DNA of 64,000 bases from Streptomyces sp. NBC_00249 (GTDB lineage: Bacteria > Actinomycetota > Actinomycetes > Streptomycetales > Streptomycetaceae): the NCBI RefSeq assembly GCF_026342355.1, contig NZ_JAPEMV010000001.1, forward strand, positions 620,001-684,000. Direction: 5' to 3'. Shown one piece after another: positions 25,645 to 34,042 of the stretch. The notes under the pieces were generated by a model. The model was not told the origin of the DNA. It saw only the letters and a program-made list of their open reading frames with translations, and made no database searches. Each line of letters begins with the position of its first letter. Position 1 is the stretch's first letter. The position numbers and the translations under genes were made by a program.

Positions 25645-26670
25645 TCAGCCGATCTGTGCGGTGATGCGCTGGAGCGGGACGAACTTGAAGTTCTGGTTGC
25701 CGCTGGTGCCGGGGGCGCCGTTGGAGCCGTCCTGGCAGACGAAGACGCCCTGGGGGAAGGCCGGGCCCAGGTCGGCGGCGGTGGCGTCGATGCCGTCGGT
25801 GTCCTCGCAGTCGTCGGCGGCCGTGCCGTTGGACACGGAGAAGCGGCCGAGGTAGGCGCGGGTGGTGCGGTCGTAGACGGTGAAGTCGTTGCTGCCCTGC
25901 GAGGAGACGTAGATCCGGTTGCCGGCGGCGGTGATGCCCTCGGTGTCGGCGGTGATGTGGCCGCCCGAGCCGGTGGAGTCGAGCTTGGTGCGGCTCGTGC
26001 CGGCGGTGGGCTCGGCGCCGTAGACCCAGACGCCTACGTCCTCCTCGCCGAGGTAGAGCTTGCCGGTGCTCTCGTCGGCGTAGCAGCCCTCGACGGCCGA
26101 GCCGGCGTCCCACAGGCGCACGGAGGTCGCCTTCACGGTGTCGCCGCTGACGGCCAGCTCCCACTGCTCGACGCGGCCGGAGGTGGAGTTGGGGAAGGCG
26201 TACAGCTTGCCCGAGGCGGGCGAGGTGTAGAGGCAGATGCCGTGCGCGGTGACCTCGGTGGGGACGTCCGCCAGGCGCTTCAGCTGCCGGGTCGCGGGGT
26301 CGATGCGGTAGACGTGCATGGCGCCGTTGCCGTCGGCGGCCTCGTCGTCCGCCGAGACGACGATGTTGCCGCGCACGTCGACGTTGTTCCCGTAGTCGCC
26401 GCTGATCCGCTGGATGCGGGCGCCGGTCATGTCGTAGACCTCCAGCGCGCCCTTCTTGTCCGTACCGACGACGACCGACTTCGCGGGGTCGGTGGGGTGG
26501 ACCCAGATCGCGGGGTCGTCGGCGGCGTCGCCGCTGTGCGAGACCGGGGCGGTCTCGACGGTGGCCGTGACGGATACGGACGCCGCGTGCGCGGGTGCGG
26601 CGGGCAGCGCCAGGGCGGCCAGGACGGCGGCGGGCAAGGCGGCGGCGCGGACGGAGACGGTGAAGGACAC
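25645..26670 (-). CDS. Secreted beta-propeller phytase
   Basis: 341 aa with a Sec signal (cleavage near APAHA-A, about residue 29). Beta-propeller phytase blocks: DAADDPAIWVHPTDPAKSVVV, GNNVDVRG, AHGICLYTSP, EGCYADESTGKLYLGEEDVG, DTEGITAAGNRIYVSSQG, acidic residues providing calcium sites. It releases phosphate from phytate outside the cell. A PHO box 59 bp upstream points to control by PhoP under phosphate limitation. Confidence 0.92.
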   Translation of the reverse strand: MSFTVSVRAAALPAAVLAALALPAAPAHAASVSVTATVETAPVSHSGDAADDPAIWVHPTDPAKSVVVGTDKKGALEVYDMTGARIQRISGDYGNNVDVRGNIVVSADDEAADGNGAMHVYRIDPATRQLKRLADVPTEVTAHGICLYTSPASGKLYAFPNSTSGRVEQWELAVSGDTVKATSVRLWDAGSAVEGCYADESTGKLYLGEEDVGVWVYGAEPTAGTSRTKLDSTGSGGHITADTEGITAAGNRIYVSSQGSNDFTVYDRTTRAYLGRFSVSNGTAADDCEDTDGIDATAADLGPAFPQGVFVCQDGSNGAPGTSGNQNFKFVPLQRITAQIG

Positions 26671-26728
26671 CGGGTGTTTCCCCTCGGTCGGGTGAAGGAC
26701 AGACGGAGGTTAGGCAGGCCCGGCGAGC

Positions 26729-26750
26729 GCGGCGTGAACGCCAGTTGAAC
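26729..26750 (-). promoter_or_regulatory. PHO box (PhoP-binding direct repeats) upstream of phytase
   Basis: On the minus strand two adjacent 11-bp units read GTTCAACTGGC and GTTCACGCCGC, matching the Streptomyces PHO box rule of 11-bp direct repeats beginning GTTCAC. They lie 59 bp before the phytase start, the usual distance for PhoP activation. Confidence 0.75.
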
Positions 26751-26828
26751 CGACCGTGGCCGCCTGCCCCACCGCGTGAGCGCGGGCCTCCACGGCTCCT
26801 GGATCCCCGACCGGGCCACGGAGCACCG

Positions 26829-27512
26829 TCAGGCCACGTGACGTACGAGGCCCGTACGGTAGGCGAAGGCGACGAGCTGGGCCCGGTCCCGCAGGCCGAC
26901 CTTGTGGCGGATGCGGTGCAGGTGCGTGCGGACCGTGCTCGCGCCGATGTACAGATCGCCCGCGATGTCGTCGACGGAGAGCCCCTGGCCGACGAGGGAG
27001 AGGACCTGGCGCTCCCGGCCGGTCAGGGCTCCCGCCTCCGCGCCGGACTCCGGGCGCGGCGCGGCGCTGCCGTCGCGGAACCACTCGACGAGGCTGTCGA
27101 CGACGTCCGGGCCCACCGCGGCCCGGCCGCTCGCCACGGCGCGCGTGGCGGCGATCACCTGCGCGCTGGTGGCGTCCCGGTTCAGCAGCCCCCTGCTGCC
27201 GGCCCGCAGCAGTTCGGCCACGCCCTGGTCGTCGCCCCTGAGGTGGAAGACCACCGAGCCGGGCGCGGCGTCCGGCGAACGGGCCTCGTCGACGAGGCGG
27301 CGTACGAGGCGTACGGCGGCCGCCACCTCGGACGTGCCGATGAGCACCACGTCGGGTCTCTGGGTGCGGGCCAGCTGCAGCGTCTCCATCTGGCTCTCCG
27401 TGGAGGCGAGTACGTCGATGTCGGGCAGCGCGTCCAGGAGCGTGTGCAACCCCTCTCTCATCAGCGGCAGCTCTTCGCAGACAAGAATTCGACTCGGCAT
27501 GGCGGCGTTCAT
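26829..27512 (-). CDS. Atypical LuxR/NarL-type response regulator without phospho-Asp
   Basis: 227 aa. C-terminal LuxR helix-turn-helix (LTGRERQVLSLVGQGLSVDDIA; ASTVRTHLHRIRHKVGL). The N-terminal domain has receiver layout (RILVCEELPLMREGLHTLL), but the expected phosphoacceptor block reads PDVVLIGTSE with Gly where Asp is needed, so it probably responds to a ligand or protein instead. Last gene of a leftward unit after two ABC exporters, 4 bases downstream of the second. No kinase nearby. It may be a second regulator of the peptide cluster. Confidence 0.87.
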   Translation of the reverse strand: MNAAMPSRILVCEELPLMREGLHTLLDALPDIDVLASTESQMETLQLARTQRPDVVLIGTSEVAAAVRLVRRLVDEARSPDAAPGSVVFHLRGDDQGVAELLRAGSRGLLNRDATSAQVIAATRAVASGRAAVGPDVVDSLVEWFRDGSAAPRPESGAEAGALTGRERQVLSLVGQGLSVDDIAGDLYIGASTVRTHLHRIRHKVGLRDRAQLVAFAYRTGLVRHVA

Positions 27513-27516
27513 TTCG

Positions 27517-29445
27517 TCAGGTGTTCCGGGACGTGGCGGACGGGGAGCGGTCGGGCGTGAGCCGGGCGCGGTGGAGTCCGGCGTACACGCCGTCGGCGGC
27601 GAGCAGCGCGTCGTGCGTGCCCTGTTCGGCGATCGAGCCGTCCTGCATCACCAGGATCGTGTCGGCGTGGCGGACGGTCGAGAGCCGGTGGGCGATGACG
27701 AAGCAGGTACGGCCGGCGGCCAGACGGTGCATGGCCTCCTGGACGAGGCGCTCGGTGCGGACGTCGACCGAGCTGGTGGCTTCGTCCATCACGAGGATGA
27801 CGGGGTCGGCGAGGAACGCCCGGGCGATGGTGATCAGCTGCCGCTCGCCCGCGCTCACCCCGCTGCCCTCCTCACCGATCACCGTGTCGTAGCCGTGGGG
27901 CAGGGTGCGGATGAACCGGTCCGCGTGCGCGGCGCGCGCCGCCCGTTCGATCTCGGCGCGGCTCACGTCGCGGCGCGCGCTGCCGTAGGCGATGTTCTCG
28001 GCGATGGTGCCGCCGAAGAGCCAGGTGTCCTGCAGGACCATGCCGATCGCGGAGCGCAGCTCGTCCCTCGGGAGTTCGGTGATGTCCACGCCGTCCAGGG
28101 TGATGCGGCCGCCGGTCACCTCGTAGAACCTCATGAGCAGGCTCACCAGGGTGGTCTTGCCGGCGCCGGTGGGTCCGACGACGGCCACCGTGTGGCCGGG
28201 CTCGGCCGTCAGCGACAGCTCCTCGATCAGCGGCCGGTCCGCCGCGTACCGGAAGGACACCTTCTCCATCGTGAGGCGGCCGCGGGCCTGCCGCGGCAGC
28301 GCGGCGGCCGGCCGGGGGTCGGGAAGCTGTTCCTCGGCGTCCAGGAGCTCGAAGACCCGTTCGGCGGAGGCGACACCGGACTGGACCATGTTGGCCATCC
28401 CGGCCAGGTGCGCCAGCGGGGCGGAGAACTGGCCGGAGTACAGGATGAACGCCTGCACCTGGCCGATCGACAGCGAACCGGAGGCCACCTGCGCCGCGCC
28501 CACGACCGCGACCACCACGTAGTTGAGGTGGGACACGAGCATCATCAGCGGCTGGAGGATGCCGCTGGTGAACTGTGCGCGCAGACCGGCCCGGTAGAGC
28601 GCGTCGTTGTGTGCGGCGAACTCCCGCACCGACTGCCGTCGGCGGCCGAAGACCTTGACGAGCAGATGGCCGCTGTACGTCTCCTCCACGTGCGCGGTGA
28701 GCGCGCCCGTGGCGGCCCACTGCCGGACGAAGTGCGGCTGGGAGCGTGCGCCGACGCGCCCGGACACGAAGAGGGCGAGCGGGACGGAGGCCAGGGCGAC
28801 GAGCGCGAGGAGCGGAGAGATCCACACCATCACCGCCAGCACGCCCACCACGGTCAGCAGGGTGTTGACGAACGTGCCGACGGCCTGCTGGATCGTCTGG
28901 CTGACGTTGTCGATGTCGTGGGTGACCCGGCTCAGGACGTCGCCGCGCCTGCCCCGGTCGAAGTACGACAGCGGCAGCCGGGACAGCTTGGCCTGGCTGT
29001 CCGCGCGCAGGCGGTACGCCACACCGCTCGCCAGCCTCGCCGTCCACCGGCCCTGGAGGACGCGGCACAGTCCCTCGGCCGCGTAGACCAGGGCGGCCAG
29101 GGCCAGCAGGGTGGCGACGGCCCGCGGGCCGTCGCCGGCGACGACGGAGTCCGTGGCGCGGCCCAGCAGCCAGGGGCCCGTCGTCGCCGTGGCCACCGCG
29201 ATCGTGCCCAGGGCGGCCACCCCGTAGAGGAGCCGGGGTTCGCCCCGCATCATCGCCAGCAGTCTGCGCACGGTCCCGCGCAGGTCCATGGACCAGTCGC
29301 CCGGACGCCTGCCCTTGCCGAAGCCGCTGTCCGCGGCCTTGCCCGTGTCCGTTCCCCGGCCCGTGTCCGTTCCCCGGCCCGTGTCCGTGCCGGTTCCGTG
29401 GCGCCCGTCCGGTCGGCGGCGGTCGATGCGTCCGCGCGTCCTCAT
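27517..29445 (-). CDS. ABC exporter half-transporter 2 (TMD-NBD fusion)
   Basis: 642 aa, ABCB-type: six transmembrane helices (about 70-340), then ATPase with Walker A VVGPTGAGKTT, signature SGVSAGERQ (Q-loop VLQDTWLFG), Walker B VILVMDEATSSVD, and switch His (VIAHRLSTVRHAD). The N-terminus has a TDTGRG repeat. ATG overlaps the stop of the first half-transporter, so the two probably form a heterodimer. Likely exports the NRPS product or gives self-resistance. Confidence 0.93.
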   Translation of the reverse strand: MRTRGRIDRRRPDGRHGTGTDTGRGTDTGRGTDTGKAADSGFGKGRRPGDWSMDLRGTVRRLLAMMRGEPRLLYGVAALGTIAVATATTGPWLLGRATDSVVAGDGPRAVATLLALAALVYAAEGLCRVLQGRWTARLASGVAYRLRADSQAKLSRLPLSYFDRGRRGDVLSRVTHDIDNVSQTIQQAVGTFVNTLLTVVGVLAVMVWISPLLALVALASVPLALFVSGRVGARSQPHFVRQWAATGALTAHVEETYSGHLLVKVFGRRRQSVREFAAHNDALYRAGLRAQFTSGILQPLMMLVSHLNYVVVAVVGAAQVASGSLSIGQVQAFILYSGQFSAPLAHLAGMANMVQSGVASAERVFELLDAEEQLPDPRPAAALPRQARGRLTMEKVSFRYAADRPLIEELSLTAEPGHTVAVVGPTGAGKTTLVSLLMRFYEVTGGRITLDGVDITELPRDELRSAIGMVLQDTWLFGGTIAENIAYGSARRDVSRAEIERAARAAHADRFIRTLPHGYDTVIGEEGSGVSAGERQLITIARAFLADPVILVMDEATSSVDVRTERLVQEAMHRLAAGRTCFVIAHRLSTVRHADTILVMQDGSIAEQGTHDALLAADGVYAGLHRARLTPDRSPSATSRNT

Positions 29446-31172
29446 GCCGTCCCCGCTTCCGTCAGCTGCGCGCCCATGATGTCCCGGTACGTCGCGTTCC
29501 CTGCCATGAGCTCCTCATGGCTGCCCTCGCCGACGACCCGCCCCTCGTCGAGGACCACGATGCGGTCGGCGCGGCGGACCGTGGAGTCGCGCTGCGAGAC
29601 GAGGACGACGGTCGCGTCGCGGGTCTCCTCGGCCAGCGCCGCGCACAGGGCCGCCTCGGTCACGTGGTCCAGGGCCGAGAAGGCGTCGTCGAAGAGGTAG
29701 ATGTCCGGGCGCCCCACCAGGGCCCGGGCGATGGCCAGGCGCTGGCGCTGCCCCCCGGAGACGTTGGTTCCGCCCTGGGAGACGGGCGCGTCGAGCCCGC
29801 CATCCAGGCCCTCCACGAACGTGCGGGCCTGTGCGACCTCCAGGGCGTGCCACAGTTCCGCGTCGGTGGCGTCCTCCTTGCCGTAGCGCAGGTTCGTCGC
29901 GACGGTCCCGGAGAACAGGTGGGCCTTCTGCGGGACCAGCCCGACGGTCCGGGAGATCAGCTCGGGATCGAGTTCACGTACGTCGACCCCTCCGACGCGT
30001 ACCGTCCCGGCCGTCACGTCGAACAGCCGGGGGACGAGCCCGAGCAGCGTCGACTTGCCGCTGCCCGTCGGGCCGATCACCGCGACCGTCTCGCCGGGGG
30101 ACGCCGCCAGGTCCACCCCGTGCAGCACCGGTTCCTCGGCCCCGCCGTAGCGGAACGCGGCCCCGCTGACCTCCAGGTGGCCCGGCCGCGTCAGGGCCAG
30201 GACGGGACGCGTCGGCACGTCCAGGCCGGCCCGGGGTGCGAGGACGTCGGCGATCCGGCGGACGCAGACCTCGGCGCGGGGGGCGACGACGAACACGGCG
30301 ACGAGCAGGAGCGAGGCCCCGAAGACCTGGGTGAGCCAGGACATCAGGGCGACCAGGGTGCCCACGCGGATCGTTCCGTCGGCGAGCCTGCCGGCGCCGA
30401 GCCACAGCACGGCGACGCCGGCGAAGTTGGCCACCAGGGTGGTCAGGGGGAGCAGTACGGCCGTGTGGCGCGCCAGTCCGAGGGTGGCGTCGGTGAGGAC
30501 GGCGTTCGAGCGGGCGAATCGTTCCTGCTCATGGGCGTCCTTCGCGAAGGCCCGGATCACGCGCATACCGCCGAGCTGCTCGCGCACCACGCGGTTCACC
30601 GCGTCCACCCCCCGCTGCGCGGCGTGGGAATGGGGGCGGATCCGGCGGATGACCACCGTGGTCAGCGCCCCGAGCACGGGGGCCACGGCCAGCACGACCA
30701 TGGAGAGCTGCGCGTCGTGGCGCACGGCCATGACCACACCGCCGATCCAGGTCGCCGGAGCCGTCGCCACCACCGCGAGGACCATGATCAGTACGCGTTG
30801 CACCTGCTGGACGTCGTTCGTGGTCCGGGCCAGCAGCGACGGGGAGCCGAACCCGGTGAACTCCTGGCAGGACAGCTCCTGGACGCGCTCGAACACCGAG
30901 CCGCGCAGGTCGCGGGCCGCCGCCAGGGCGACCCGCGCACCGGCGTACACGGCCCCCATGGCGAGCACCACCTGGAGGGCGGCCAGCCCGAACATGCCCA
31001 GCGCCGGGCCGAGGACGCGGCCGGTGGAACCGGCCGTCACGGCGCGGTCGATGATCTGCGCGTTGAGGTCCGGCAGGAGCAGGCCGGCGGCCGCGGCCGC
31101 GATCTGCAGGACGACCAGCACCGTCAGCGCCAGGGGATACGGGCGCACGGCGCGCCACAGGGAGCGGATCAC
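29442..31172 (-). CDS. ABC exporter half-transporter 1 (TMD-NBD fusion)
   Basis: 576 aa from GTG 31172. Six transmembrane helices (about 15-300), Walker A VIGPTGSGKST, signature NVSGGQRQRLAIARAL, Walker B IYLFDDAFSALD. Walker B ends in Asp instead of the catalytic Glu (FDDAFSALD), and the usual switch His appears as Gln (VVLVSQRDSTV). This half therefore holds the degenerate ATP site of a heterodimeric exporter, with the partner at 27517-29445 keeping Glu and His. First gene of the leftward unit, behind the 75-bp control block at 31366-31440. Confidence 0.92.
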   Translation of the reverse strand: MIRSLWRAVRPYPLALTVLVVLQIAAAAAGLLLPDLNAQIIDRAVTAGSTGRVLGPALGMFGLAALQVVLAMGAVYAGARVALAAARDLRGSVFERVQELSCQEFTGFGSPSLLARTTNDVQQVQRVLIMVLAVVATAPATWIGGVVMAVRHDAQLSMVVLAVAPVLGALTTVVIRRIRPHSHAAQRGVDAVNRVVREQLGGMRVIRAFAKDAHEQERFARSNAVLTDATLGLARHTAVLLPLTTLVANFAGVAVLWLGAGRLADGTIRVGTLVALMSWLTQVFGASLLLVAVFVVAPRAEVCVRRIADVLAPRAGLDVPTRPVLALTRPGHLEVSGAAFRYGGAEEPVLHGVDLAASPGETVAVIGPTGSGKSTLLGLVPRLFDVTAGTVRVGGVDVRELDPELISRTVGLVPQKAHLFSGTVATNLRYGKEDATDAELWHALEVAQARTFVEGLDGGLDAPVSQGGTNVSGGQRQRLAIARALVGRPDIYLFDDAFSALDHVTEAALCAALAEETRDATVVLVSQRDSTVRRADRIVVLDEGRVVGEGSHEELMAGNATYRDIMGAQLTEAGTA

Positions 31173-31365
31173 CGGGCGGGCCCCGCTCCGCCGGTGCCCG
31201 GCCGCCCGGCCCGCACCGGCCGGTCGCCGCGCTGCGCGACGGACGAAGGCCGAAGGTTCACAGTTGTGCCCATGCTCCCCACCGTGGTCAAGAAGGCCAG
31301 AGTTCGATTCGGGGGCGGCGTACGCCGGGACCGGGTCCTCGGCCGCTCTTCAGCCCGCGACACAG

Positions 31366-31440
31366 GGAAGTCTTGTCGCCGCGCCCCCACGATGACCATG
31401 GGCCGAAGTGTCAGGACCTCGCCCGGACAGCAAGCTGCCA
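31366..31440 (-). promoter_or_regulatory. 75-bp cluster control block 1 (ABC exporter promoter)
   Basis: Aligns without net gap to 50471-50545 before NRPS-A. Shared parts on the plus strand are GGAAGTCTTGTCG at the left end, ACCATG, TGTCAGGA, TCGCCC and AGCTGCCA at the right end. It sits in the 380-bp gap 31173-31552 between the exporters and the LuxR gene; that gap has no gene. The minus-strand reading TGGCAGCT...TCCTGACA faces the exporters. Probable binding site plus promoter for a pathway regulator. Confidence 0.7.
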
Positions 31441-31499
31441 CTCCCCCGGCCGGGAACATCCCTCGAGTGTCTCTCGGTTGACGGTGGAGGGTCCGGCGG

Positions 31500-31529
31500 G
31501 TTGAACTTGATCAACTACCGGATGTCCGG
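31500..31529. promoter_or_regulatory. Two inverted repeats upstream of the LuxR gene
   Basis: GTTGA-N6-TCAAC (31500-31515) and CCGGA-TG-TCCGG (31518-31529) lie 24-53 bp before the LuxR ATG, between control block 1 and the gene. Possible autoregulatory or core promoter elements; not seen at the other cluster promoters. Confidence 0.4.
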
Positions 31530-31552
31530 AAGTACGTCACAAGGGGGAAAAA

Positions 31553-32539
31553 ATGTTCGCGGGGCTCGGGTTGGAAGGTAAAGCGGAAGCCGTCTACTGG
31601 GAGATGCTCAAACATCCCGAGGCCGACGTCGAGCAGGTCGCGGAGCGGCTCGGCCTCGGAACGCAGGAGATCCGCGACTGCCTGGACGAACTGGGCCGGC
31701 TGCTGCTGATACGCCCTTCCTGGGACGCCCCGGGCGAAGTGCGGGCGGTCGACCCCGAGGTCGGACTCGCCTCGCTGCTGGCCCGTCAGGAAGCGGACCT
31801 GCTACGGGAACAGGAACGCATCTCCGCCAACCGGACCGCGCTGCAACAGGTGATCGCCGAGTTCCAGCACACCAAGCAGGGCCGGCACGACCCCGACGTC
31901 GAGCGGCTCACCAACATCGACAGCATCCGCTTCAAGATCGAGGCCCTCGCCGCCAAGTGTTCGTCCGAGATCCTCGGTTTCGTTCCGGCCGGCGCCCAGT
32001 CCGCGGCGAACCTGGAGGCCAGCCGCCCGCTCGACAGCGCGGTCCTGGACCGCAACGTGCGCATGCGCACGATCTACCTCGAGAGCATCGTCAACGACCG
32101 GCCGACCATGGACTACGCGCGCTGGCTGGTGGAGTCCGGCGCCGAGGTCCGCACCGCCGCCGTCCTGCCGCCCCGCATGGTGATCTACGACCGCAAGACG
32201 GCCATCGTGCCCCTGGACCCGGAGACGACCCGGGCCGGCGCGATGCTGCTGCACAGCACCGGCGTGGTCAGCGCCCTGTGCGACCTCTTCGAGCAGGTGT
32301 GGAAGGCCTCGATGCCGCTCGACGCCGCGGTCGCGGAGCAGGAGGAGGAGCTCACCGCCCAGGAGGCGGCGATCCTCCAGCTGCTGGCCGACGGGCACAC
32401 CGACGACACCATCGCCCGCAAGCTCGGTGTGTCGGTGCGCACCAGCCGCCGGATCACGGCGAAGCTGACGGCCCAGCTCGGCGCGAAGAGCCGTTTCCAG
32501 GCCGGGGTCCTGGCCACCTCGCGCGGCTGGGTCCGGTAG
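31553..32539 (+). CDS. Pathway-specific LuxR-type regulator with TrmB-like N-terminus
   Basis: 328 aa; AAGGGGGA five to eleven bases before ATG 31553. N-terminal winged-helix TrmB-like domain (GLEGKAEAVYWEMLKHPEADVEQVAERLGLGTQEI), central coiled-coil-like stretch (LLAREQEADLLREQE-type, about 80-105) and sensor region, C-terminal LuxR HTH (LTAQEAAILQLLADGHTDDTIARKLG; VRTSRRITAKLTAQLG). This architecture is common among cluster-situated regulators in Streptomyces peptide pathways. It is the best candidate to bind the 75-bp blocks before the exporters and NRPS-A. Confidence 0.9.
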   Translation: MFAGLGLEGKAEAVYWEMLKHPEADVEQVAERLGLGTQEIRDCLDELGRLLLIRPSWDAPGEVRAVDPEVGLASLLARQEADLLREQERISANRTALQQVIAEFQHTKQGRHDPDVERLTNIDSIRFKIEALAAKCSSEILGFVPAGAQSAANLEASRPLDSAVLDRNVRMRTIYLESIVNDRPTMDYARWLVESGAEVRTAAVLPPRMVIYDRKTAIVPLDPETTRAGAMLLHSTGVVSALCDLFEQVWKASMPLDAAVAEQEEELTAQEAAILQLLADGHTDDTIARKLGVSVRTSRRITAKLTAQLGAKSRFQAGVLATSRGWVR

Positions 32540-32561
32540 CGGACCGGGGTCCGCCGCCGTC

Positions 32562-33983
32562 TCAGGCGGGGAAGGCGCTCTCCCGTTCGGCCCGGCCGGC
32601 GGCGGACGCCTCCTCCCACGGAGGGGTGTACGGCAGGGTCGTGGCGAGCCGTGCGAGCTCGTCCCTGTTCTCCCAGACCTTCTCGAAGGCGTTCGCGTAG
32701 TGGGCCAGCAGCGGGCCGGCATCGGGATGCAGGTGGGCCTTCTGGAGGGCGAAGGAGTCCTCGATCACCCGGAAGACCGCCGGGAACGCGTCGGGCTCAC
32801 CCGACTGCGGTCGGGTGCCGGCCAGCCGCCAGGGCCAGGCGTCGAACCCGCCGTCGGCCCGGAACATGTGCTGGGCGGGCAGCGGCAGCGACTGGTAGGG
32901 GGCGGCCGGCACCCCCTCGGCGCGCAGCGCCCGCTGCACCGCTGCCCGCAGCGGCCCGGCGTAGCGGTCGTCCAGGCCGAAGGCGGCGGGGAGCACGCGG
33001 AAGCGCAGGATGTGCCAGGCGTGGGTGCGGTCCGCGGGATGGTGCGGGGCCAGGAACCCGGGCAGGGCCGCGACCCGGTCGAGGAAGGGCCGGACGTTCC
33101 GCTCACGCCGCAGGAGGTCCGCGGGGAAGCGGCGCAGCTGGCTGCGGGTGAACGCGGCCTGGATCGCGTTGGGCTTGTTGTTCCATCCGAGCATGTGGGA
33201 GATGTACGTACGGGGGGTGCCCGTACCCGACAGCTCGCCGAACTGGCGCAGCGCCGCGACCCGCCTGGCCAGGCCCTCGTCGTCGGTGGTGACCAGGCCC
33301 CCCTCACCGCAGGTGGCGAGGTTCTTGCTCACGTTGAGGCTGAAGGTGCCGACCGTGCCGAGCCCGCCCGCCGGCCGGTCCCGGTAGAGCGCGCCGTGGG
33401 CCTGGGCCGCGTCCTCCACGACCGCGAGGCCGTACTTGCGGGCGACGGCGTTGATCTCGTCCATGTCGGCGGGCAGGCCGTGCAGGTGGACGACGACGAC
33501 GGCACGGGTGCGCGGGGTGATCGCCGCCTCCACCGCGGCCGCGGTCATGTTGAAGGTGTCCGGGTCGACGTCGACGAACACGGGCACCGCCAGCAGGTGC
33601 ATGGGCGCCGCGGCGGTGGCCACGAAGCTGAACGCCGGGACGATCACCTCGTCCCCCGGCTCGATGCCGACGGCTGCCAGGGCCAGGCTCAGGGCGGCCG
33701 TGCCGTTGGAGACCGCCACGCAGTGCCGGGTGCCGGCCTCGGCGGCCCATTCCTGTTCCAGGGCGGGTATCTCCTCCTCGCCGTGGGCGGCGAGCGTGAA
33801 CCGGCCGGAGGCGAGGACGCGGCTCACCGCCTCCTGGTCCTCCTCGGTGACCACCGGCCACTTCGCGATGCGCGCGGTGCGCGGTACGGCGCGGGATCCG
33901 CCGAACATGGCCAGCTTGCCGCGCGGCGGGGCCCCGGTGGGGGCGGGGGCGGTGGGGGCGGTGGGAGTGGGGTTCGTGGGCAC
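32562..33983 (-). CDS. DegT/DnrJ/EryC1/StrS-family PLP aminotransferase
   Basis: 473 aa from GTG 33983 (AGGAAG upstream); the first 25 residues are Pro/Thr-rich and an ATG at 33908 is an alternative. Fold-type I motifs: SNGTAALSLALAAVGIEPGDEVIVP, HLHGLPADMD, VVEDAAQAHGA, and the PLP lysine in FSLNVSKNLATCGEGG. Usual members aminate sugar ketones or cyclic ketones. Last gene of the NRPS-A/NRPS-B/ccr operon, 59 bp after ccr. Because the carrier-protein cassette at 50784-56768 has no aminotransferase, this enzyme may aminate the transketolase product (inference); an amino-sugar role is the alternative. Confidence 0.88.
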   Translation of the reverse strand: MPTNPTPTAPTAPAPTGAPPRGKLAMFGGSRAVPRTARIAKWPVVTEEDQEAVSRVLASGRFTLAAHGEEEIPALEQEWAAEAGTRHCVAVSNGTAALSLALAAVGIEPGDEVIVPAFSFVATAAAPMHLLAVPVFVDVDPDTFNMTAAAVEAAITPRTRAVVVVHLHGLPADMDEINAVARKYGLAVVEDAAQAHGALYRDRPAGGLGTVGTFSLNVSKNLATCGEGGLVTTDDEGLARRVAALRQFGELSGTGTPRTYISHMLGWNNKPNAIQAAFTRSQLRRFPADLLRRERNVRPFLDRVAALPGFLAPHHPADRTHAWHILRFRVLPAAFGLDDRYAGPLRAAVQRALRAEGVPAAPYQSLPLPAQHMFRADGGFDAWPWRLAGTRPQSGEPDAFPAVFRVIEDSFALQKAHLHPDAGPLLAHYANAFEKVWENRDELARLATTLPYTPPWEEASAAGRAERESAFPA

Positions 33984-34042
33984 TGTCGGGTCGCTTCCTG
34001 GGTCGTTCCGCGAGGTGCGGGGCTGCGGGGGCACTGGGGGGA

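Noticed and set aside
26902..31481. Long rightward frames opposite the ABC exporters
   Set aside because: Low-complexity antisense products; the minus strand holds complete exporters with all ATPase motifs.
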